DNA of 64,000 nt from Candidula unifasciata (Eukaryota; Mollusca; Gastropoda; Stylommatophora; Geomitridae): NCBI GenBank assembly GCA_905116865.2, contig CAJHNH020000790.1, positions 62,001-126,000 of the forward strand, written 5' to 3'. The first letter of the stretch is position 1. Each line of letters begins with the position of its first letter. Positions 57,959-64,000 of this stretch are shown in pieces. The notes below the pieces were generated by a model. That model was not told the DNA's origin and made no database searches. It saw only the letters and a list, made by a program, of their open reading frames with translations. Made by a program: the position numbers and the translations under genes.

Positions 57959-59214
57959 CTAAAAGAGACAGAAACATAACTTTTAAAAGTATTGGTGTAT
58001 TTTAAACAGTAAAATATTTCATCAGCACAAATGCTATCTTCATGCTGAAGGTAGAATTTAATTAGTCTACAATACCCTGTCCTTTTGCTTTCTTATACAT
58101 TCCAGGAAGATATTAGCCCAGTCATGTGCAGAAAAGGATATTTTTTGTTTTGCATAGTCTGTTCAAATCTTATTCAGAGAGCGTAATGAAATGATTAGAA
58201 AACATCACACAGAGAATAATTAAAATGATGAGTGAATATGAACCATCACATTTTCAAGTGAATATACAGGTACTACTAGGAACTGCTCATTATTATCACT
58301 GGCACAACGAAAGTATTTGCCTTCATGATAAATGCAAGTGAGACAAAAATTGTTATAACTAAATACATAACTAAAACTACTTGTGGTGGTCATGGAGGGG
58401 AAAGGGGGGGGGGGGGGGGGAGAAAGGAGGTCTCCTACCTCAAAGAATGATCACTGTTTAGCTGAGCTGATCTAAAATCTAGCATCATAGAACAACATTC
58501 TATGACAAACACATACTTCTGACATAAGTACCTTCAATATGAGCTGTGAGGAAACAACAATGGCATTGCAAATCGGGCTCATAGCACTTTATGACCAGAA
58601 CAAAGGCTTCAACCCCCCCCCCAATCCGAAATAAAAAGATATTTAAAACTTGGAAGCTTTTAACCCTCTTGCCCTTAGAAGGCCAAATCTAGTCACCTCT
58701 GATTGTGACACAACTCCGTAAGTGCTAATAAATCACTATTTCTGCAGTGACCTGTTCTCGAAAGGTGTAATTAAATGTTACTGATTCTATGTGTATCTGC
58801 ATGATGTTTAGTAGGCCTGCATGTGAATATATTCACAAAATATAGCATTTAGAGGAGATACTCTGTCATTTGAAAATTTTATGGTACATACTCACTCATC
58901 ATTTTCTTTAATCCCATGAGAGATTTTCTAATCATTTCACTATCTCATTTGAAAAAGATTTGAAAAGGCTGTGCAAAAATAAACATTCTTTTCTGTTTAT
59001 GACTGGAATAATGTCTTCCCAGTAAAACTAATATGTTTTTAAAGCCAGGTTGACATAAAATGTTCCTATAAGTCTCAGTGATAGAGGTCAGAGGATCACA
59101 GCATGAGTCATCCAACATATGTACTGTTTTAGACCCAGAGAAATACATTTAATTTAATGCTTCACGCTGATCACGCTTACTGATACTTCCTTTATATATC
59201 TTTATTTCTGCTTC
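57959..59214. other. Laminin intron; G-run and dispersed repeat
   Basis: A 17-base G-run at 58404-58420. 59030-59210 is a second copy of the unnamed repeat at 6880-7060 (shared words such as CATGAGTCA and TTTAATGCTTCA). No coding sequence. Confidence 0.5.
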
Positions 59215-60600
59215 TTCTTCTTCTTTCATTTGCTAATAATATCTCCATATATTTTCTGAAACATAATTTTTTTTTTTTTATGTATATAAATATATTTGTA
59301 ACCAATTTATTTGTTCTTTTTCTGCCTTCTATCACCCAATAAAGCATAGGGCCTCAAACACATGCAGAGTCATTCTATCCTTCGCTACTACATGCAGCTC
59401 ACCCCATATCATCCCCATGTTTCCAAATTCCCTCTTTAGCTTCCTTCTCGATGTGTTTTTTTTTGGGTCTAACTTTATTTCTATGTCCCTGTGGGTGCCA
59501 CAGCAAAGACATTCTAGTTATTTTGTTCTCAGATTTTCCCAACGTGTGTTCCATCCAATGCCAACATCTTCTCTTCACCTTTTGGTCCACTTGTTTAGTC
59601 CTCTCCTAAAGCACATTAGTGATTCTATCATACCATAAAATTCCCTCTATTTTGCACAGGCACAAGTAAATACATTTTTGCAGTTTATTAGTAACTGCTT
59701 TAGTTGTTCTCCATGCTTTCGCTTCATTATAGCAGTATTAATTTGACATAAGAATTAAAATTTTTAGTTTAGTATTTGTTTTAATTTCTTTTGACCTCAA
59801 CAAATTTCATACAGTTCAAGTAACAAAGTCGGGCCCAGAAATAGAATGACTTCTCTTGACATTCATGCCTAGTCATGTCGAAGGGCCTGTCCTATGTTGC
59901 GGGGTGTCACTCTAAGTCCAGTAATACAACGTACTTTTTGCGTTGTTGCCATAGGCTGCAAGCAGTCAGTGGTTGCAGGCTGCACTCTTTCATGAGACCT
60001 ATGCTGAGGCTGTAGAATGGAGGGTGCAAAGGGTTAGAGCCAGTTCTACATGTTTTGGGACCGTTAAAAGCACTCACATTGTGGAGTAAAGAACACACAA
60101 TATCAGCTGTCGCTGAAATGCTACAAAAAATTTTTTCTCACTGCTGACTGGTCACTAAGCAGGACACCGCCTCGATATAGGACAGACCTGTGACACTAGC
60201 AGGCATAAATGGTTAGGGAAGTCACTCTCTTTCTAGTCCAACTTCGTTACAAACCTTTCATTTTGCTATGAAACCTCTTGCCTTTTGTATTCATATGTTT
60301 TTTATGTTTATCAGTTCCTCCATCTTTACCTACATTACTGCCCAAATAGGTGTATGACTTGGAGTGGGATACCATTAAGAGAAACCACATTATTAAGAGA
60401 AACCACATTACTATTTGCTTGATTTATTCTCATTATCTCTGACTTTCTTTTATGGATTTTTAGATCTAGTTGTTCTGATCTCGTATCAAGCATATTTATC
60501 ATGTATCTGATTCCATGAATGGGACAAAAGAGAACTATCCTCAGTGAAGTCCAGCTAATCAAGATGTTTTGGTAGGGGTTCACTGAATTTCATTTCTGGT
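59215..60600 (-). mobile_element. LINE pieces: RT fragment, C-terminus and GAA-tailed 3' end
   Basis: The minus strand near 60560-60340 reads SLRIVLFCPIHGIRYMINML, then EQLDLKIHKRKSEIMRINQA and VSLNGIPLQVIHLFGQ (RT region after the YADD box). 59399-59590 reads KRRCWHWMEHTLGKSENKIT then RMSLLWHPQGHRNKVRPKKK (C-terminus). A GAA-rich end lies at 59215-59232. The unrelated-looking block at 59830-60240 interrupts it. Confidence 0.75.
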
Positions 60601-60749
60601 GTTAGTGGTTACTGTCTTTGTAATAATTTGTTTTCTAGAAAGATGCATTTTTTGGCCTGTGCTTGTGTTCAAAACATGGCCAGTCATACAGGAAACAGGA
60701 AAACTCACTGTCTGAAAATTATGCAAGCAATGAATCGAATATGAGAATA

Positions 60750-60855
60750 AAGACGGCCGGCGTAATGCTGACTTTACCCACCTAGTGCTGATTGGTCTGT
60801 AAAACTAGGGATGCTCTTTCCATATGCCTGATGCACCTAAGGCATAAAAAAGGAT
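60750..60855 (+). repeat. SINE body fragment
   Basis: GGCCGGCGTAATGCTGACTT, then CACCTAGTGCTGATTGGTCT and AAGGCATAAAAAAGGA: body and tail of the SINE family without its tRNA-like head. Confidence 0.6.
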
Positions 60856-60915
60856 CTAATGAATCGGATCAATCTGCACCCAAACTTGCTAATAAAGACT
60901 TGCATAAAAAGAAAG

Positions 60916-61186
60916 GGCTATCCTCCGACTAACGGTCGGTAAAGATAGCGGCTGTTCAAGCCACAGTCACGTGACTTAATTTGCAGTTCTCCGGCAACTA
61001 TCGCCACCGCCACGTGTCTCCCACGCCACTCACGCGGCGTGAAATGGGGCTAAACTAGATGGCTAGGACCCACGAGCAGCAGCCGCGGTGTGCTCGTGAC
61101 CGCTAGTCCGCAACTGACATGCGACTGTGGCTCGAAAGGATATTTTGCGGCCACCATCTTTACCGACCGTTAGTCCGAGGATAGCC
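60916..61186. mobile_element. GC-rich MITE with intact ends and 8-bp duplication (271 bp)
   Basis: Flanked by a perfect AAAGAAAG duplication (60908-60915, 61187-61194). Left end GGCTATCCTCCGACTAACGG; the right end is its reverse complement for 31 bases with a single mismatch. A second inner match (AGCCACAGTC) lies about 45 bases in. It is much richer in G and C than its flanks. No coding frame. An 8-bp duplication suggests hAT-type (or P-type) mobilisation. Confidence 0.92.
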
Positions 61187-61360
61187 AAAGAAAGTGTTAG
61201 AGTTACCTTCCCTGAATACTGGTAGTTTCAAATATTAGAAATGAATACGGAGCCTTATGCAAATCAATATATATGGGACACAAGATCGACGCAGTGTTGT
61301 AAGGTGCAAATCTGAACTTCTCAAAACACACAGAGCTGATCGGGCCTCAAAGAGTTAGGG

Positions 61361-61813
61361 ATTTGTTTGGAAATGCCCACAGCTTCATTAACCATTTCTT
61401 AGCATTTACTGAGTGAAAGGGTTAGAATGTGTGAATTGGGACACGAATAATAAGTTGGACTATTGATTCAAATAATTTTTTAAGGACAACTGGAAGTTAC
61501 AATTACCACCAAATATACAAAACATAGTCTGCACTGAGTGGGTCACACTATGGAATATGGAAAGCTACTACTGAAAATTCTTGAGGGAAGTTTACATGGA
61601 CAAAGTAAAAGTATATGTTTGAGGGATAAACTTACATTACATGGGAATGTAAGGATATCAGAGTTCTGACTGTTGTGGGCTGAAGATTATTGTTTAAGAG
61701 AACAGGGAATGGTAGTCAAATGATCAGATGACCGCAACACCTCTCTTAGGACAGGTGTTGATGATAACGGAAAAAAAAAGCACAGTAATCTTATTGTTTT
61801 TTAAGAGTTTTAC
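61361..61813. other. Laminin intron, no feature recognised
   Basis: Plain AT-rich sequence between the TTAA-family element and exon a. Confidence 0.4.
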
Positions 61814-61934
61814 CTGACAAGATTCCCCACTATATCTATCAGGACAATGACACAACTCCACTCCAAGAGCCATGTCTGCTGTTGTCACGTTGGCACTCTG
61901 TGGGATGGCTCGCTGAATGCTGACTGGACCAAGT
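61814..61934 (-). CDS. LAMA1/LAMA2-like: Laminin alpha exon a: end of L4 domain and start of LE module
   Basis: The frame gives LGPVSIQRAIPQSANVTTAD followed by VELCHCPDRYSGESCQ. The first part is the last beta strand of a laminin IV domain. The second is the C-x-C-P...Y-S-G-x-S-C half module that always follows it. The donor GTAAAA leaves phase 0. The acceptor (AAG before A-CTT) has a poor pyrimidine tract, so the upstream boundary is uncertain; an in-frame TGA just upstream shows the exon cannot extend far. One sequon (NVTT) is present. Confidence 0.8.
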
Positions 61935-62807
61935 CTTCACATGTAACATGTAATTAAATTTGAAAAGTTATTATGTTAAAAAAACATTGCAAATGAGACT
62001 GTGTGTAAACTATTAATACAATTTCATTACATGTAAGTCAATATGAATTGGAGAAACTAAAACATGTGACAGCTGGTAAGATATTTAAAAGGAGGATTAG
62101 AAAAGATTAGAAGATTCCTGAAAATTTTTGATGTACTATAGAAGCATGTCATCACACAAATTGATACATGATGATGGAGATGGCAAAATGGGGAGAATTA
62201 TGATCATCTGTATTGGTTGGCAAGGGTTTAATTATTTGAGGTGAGTAGTATGCTCCACCTAGTGACCTCATAGTAAAGGTATAAATTACTTTTTTTTTTT
62301 AATGGAAGCAATCAATCATTAATACACATGGTGTGTCTTTTTATGCCCAGAATATTTCATGTGTTCAGTTCAGCTGTCTAGGGCTCTGGTTAAAGGATTT
62401 TTTGTGTGTTAAGCTTTGACTGTATTTATGAAAGTAATCACACATTCCTAGTTTATGTTTACAGTTGTACATCTTTCCGTCCCCATTAAAACATAAACAA
62501 GTAGTGGTAGTATTTTAAATAACAAGTGCTGTTCAACCTATCTGGGTTTAAATTGTGATATGCAGCATGCTTTTTTCCCCGTTTATTTAAATAATGGATA
62601 TTTCTACCTATTCAATATTGCAGAGCTTTTGTATTAATTGTATAAGACTGCAAGAGTATATATTTTTGTTCAATATATTTAAAGTGTACTTTGAAACACT
62701 TGTAGTAATAGTCCATCTTTGCAGATATTGAAGGTGATCATTGAAGGATAACATTATTCTGTCTTGAGATGTATTAACATCTCATATGAACCCTTGTTCT
62801 TGTAAAA
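61935..62807. other. Presumed laminin intron upstream of exon a
   Basis: No L4-domain exon seen on the minus strand. 62150-62220 faintly resembles the GAT-tailed LINE 3' end (GATGATGGAGATGGCAAAAT). Confidence 0.4.
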
Positions 62808-63070
62808 AAGTAAAGTAAAGGACCCTTTTCCACGCCATCAGGTTTATAGGGCATATAGGGCTAGACCTATATTTTAATAGACCAATCGGCACAAGATGGG
62901 TGATGTGGTCAGCATTACGCCGGCCACTTTTACTTTCCCGGGACTGCACTGCTGGGTCAACCTGGGAGCCAAGGTCATTTTTTAAAAAAGTCTGGCTCCG
63001 CCAGGGAGCGAAAACACGACCTTCCGATCCGCAATGAGCGTCTAGCCGCTTGGCCTCGGCGACTCTCCTT
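62808..63070 (-). repeat. tRNA-derived SINE, most complete copy
   Basis: On the minus strand it starts with a tRNA-like head, GTCGCCGAGGCCAAGCGGCT then AGACGCTCATTG (A-box region) and GGTCGTGTTTTCGCTCC (B-box region, diverged). The body has GTTGACCCAGCAGTGCAGTC, GCTGACCACATCACCCA and GTGCCGATTGGTCT, and the tail is AAAAGGGTCCTTTACTTTAC. The SINE family at 19528, 20726 and 36165 shares this body and tail. Confidence 0.8.
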
Positions 63071-63099
63071 GTTCTTGTGGTGACTGTTTAATCCTTCCC

Positions 63100-63530
63100 G
63101 GTAGTTCTCTAGAGCGATCTACTCCAGCAAGTTTTCTATTGTCATAGGCTCTTGCAGTGGAACATCATGTATCAGGGAAGTCCTCTGGAGGTCACACTTT
63201 ATCACTGTCATCATCATCATCATCATCATGTGCCATGCTTCCTCTCTTTCCATCAGTTGTGCCAGTTGTTACGAGGTTCTCAAGTCCATTCCTCCTCATA
63301 ACATGTCCACAAAACATTGACTGTCTGCGTCGTCTAATTGTTCTCATAAATTAGTGACTATCATATGTCTCCATGAGGACTGCTTCATTTGTTTTTCTAT
63401 CCCTCCATGATATTCTTTGTCTTCTTTTCAGAAACTGCATCTCTGCCACAAGTAAATGTTTTTCAGCTTATCTGATTATTGTCCATGTCTAACATGTATA
63501 TGTCAACAGAGGTTCTATATAGCACTATAT
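63100..63530 (-). other. Possible LINE C-terminal remnant
   Basis: A (CAT)n tract at 63207-63228 (GAT on the minus strand), then sequence like ACATGTCCACAAAACATTGA that resembles the inverse of a LINE G-H-V-M-R block. No firm motif. Confidence 0.3.
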
Positions 63531-63539
63531 AGGGTGGAT

Positions 63540-64000
63540 GACAGCCCTCATTTCTGTACACCACTCAGTCACTTTGTCTACTGTCGCTTGTAGCTCCTAG
63601 GCTGTTTGTTCCCTCTCTTCCCCCTGCCTATATGCAAGTATATCATCCGCAAAAGTCTGTATCCTTCCAACTCCTGGTGCTTCTAGGCTTGCAACCTTGC
63701 TCGTATACACATTAAAGAGCACAGGCGAGATGGCAGATCCCTGTGGCAGTCCTGGGGCCAAAGTGCATGGTTCTGAAGTCCATGAGCCCAGTCGGAGAGC
63801 AACCTGAGGTGAATACAGGACAGCTGCAACCCAATTCACCAGCCATGGACTGACCTCCTTCTCCCTCAGTGCAGTCATTAAGATGTTGTATCTCACTCTG
63901 TTTTAAGCATCCTCGAGATCCAGTCCTACCGCCATAGTTTCCTGTCTGTTCTGGAACCCTTCATAGACGTCAAAAGCAAAAGTGGCCGCATTTGCCAATG
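63540..64000 (-). mobile_element. LINE reverse transcriptase fragment, cut by window edge
   Basis: The minus strand reads LANAATFAFDVYEGFQNRQE, then RYNILMTALREKEVSPWLVN, then LAPGLPQGSAISPVLFNVYT and the intact catalytic box TFADDILAYRQG. Better preserved than its inverted relative at 340-870; one in-frame stop is seen near 63905. It continues past the right edge. Confidence 0.85.

Larger units (their letters stand above)
60620..61360 (-). mobile_element. TTAA-family element interrupted by a GC-rich MITE
   Basis: Words CTGTCTGAAAATTATGCAAG, ATGAATCGGATCAATCTGCA, GGAGCCTTATGCAAATCAAT and the end GGGCCTCAAAGAGTTAG match the element at 47425-48674 in the same orientation. It holds a SINE piece at 60750-60855 and the MITE at 60916-61186. 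The low-coordinate end is truncated. Confidence 0.7.

Overview
This is a window of animal nuclear DNA: AT-rich, with long introns and dense, mostly decayed transposable elements. It contains no bacterial or viral gene. The only host protein-coding gene I can support is a laminin alpha subunit on the minus strand. I read it as 21 exons between 61934 and 7998, about 925 codons. The gene is incomplete at both ends. The N-terminal LN, L4a and most of the L4b region should lie beyond 64000, and LG2-LG5 should lie before position 1 or were not found. Going down in coordinate, the exons encode the end of an L4 (laminin IV) domain, about three and a half EGF-like LE modules, the paired-cysteine start of domain II, the long domain II/I coiled coil and most of the first LG (laminin G-like) domain. 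All 20 exon junctions are phase-compatible, which is the main evidence for the model. The cysteine-arginine-tyrosine pattern at the start of LG1 resembles the alpha-1/alpha-2 type more than the alpha-3/alpha-5 type.

Layout. 1-6.5 kb is a patchwork of non-LTR retrotransposon (LINE) pieces on both strands. 7.5-7.9 kb is a long TAG/GTA microsatellite. 8-10.5 kb holds two LG1 exons with RNase H-bearing LINE scraps between and around them. 10.5-18.9 kb is one 8.4-kb intron with little besides simple repeats, small TTAA-flanked MITEs and LINE scraps. 18.9-41 kb contains most coiled-coil exons. Their introns carry SINEs, a 370-bp GA/GACA tract touching a splice donor, a 2.2-kb LINE with RT and RNase H, a LINE-loaded hAT-like element and a SINE with a 40-bp tandem expansion. 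41-50 kb contains three more exons, including a 24-nt microexon, plus a 1.25-kb TTAA element, a tRNA-Leu-like sequence and a Tc1-like transposon. 50-62 kb contains the LE-module exons, a deleted mariner directly next to a second hAT-like copy, and a GC-rich MITE nested in another repeat. 62-64 kb ends with a tRNA-derived SINE and a LINE RT fragment of the same family as the one at the left edge.

Organism. A laminin alpha gene shows it is a metazoan. RTE/CR1/jockey-like LINEs with short tandem tails (GAA, GAT, AACT, GACT), tRNA-derived SINEs, hAT, Tc1/mariner and TTAA MITEs suggest an invertebrate, perhaps a lophotrochozoan such as a mollusc; that placement is a weak inference. The mobile elements do not act together with the laminin gene; they fill its introns. 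The most notable structures are a non-autonomous hAT-like family that captured a LINE reverse-transcriptase 3' segment and then moved with it (two copies, each with its own 8-bp target duplication), and the 24-nt laminin microexon.
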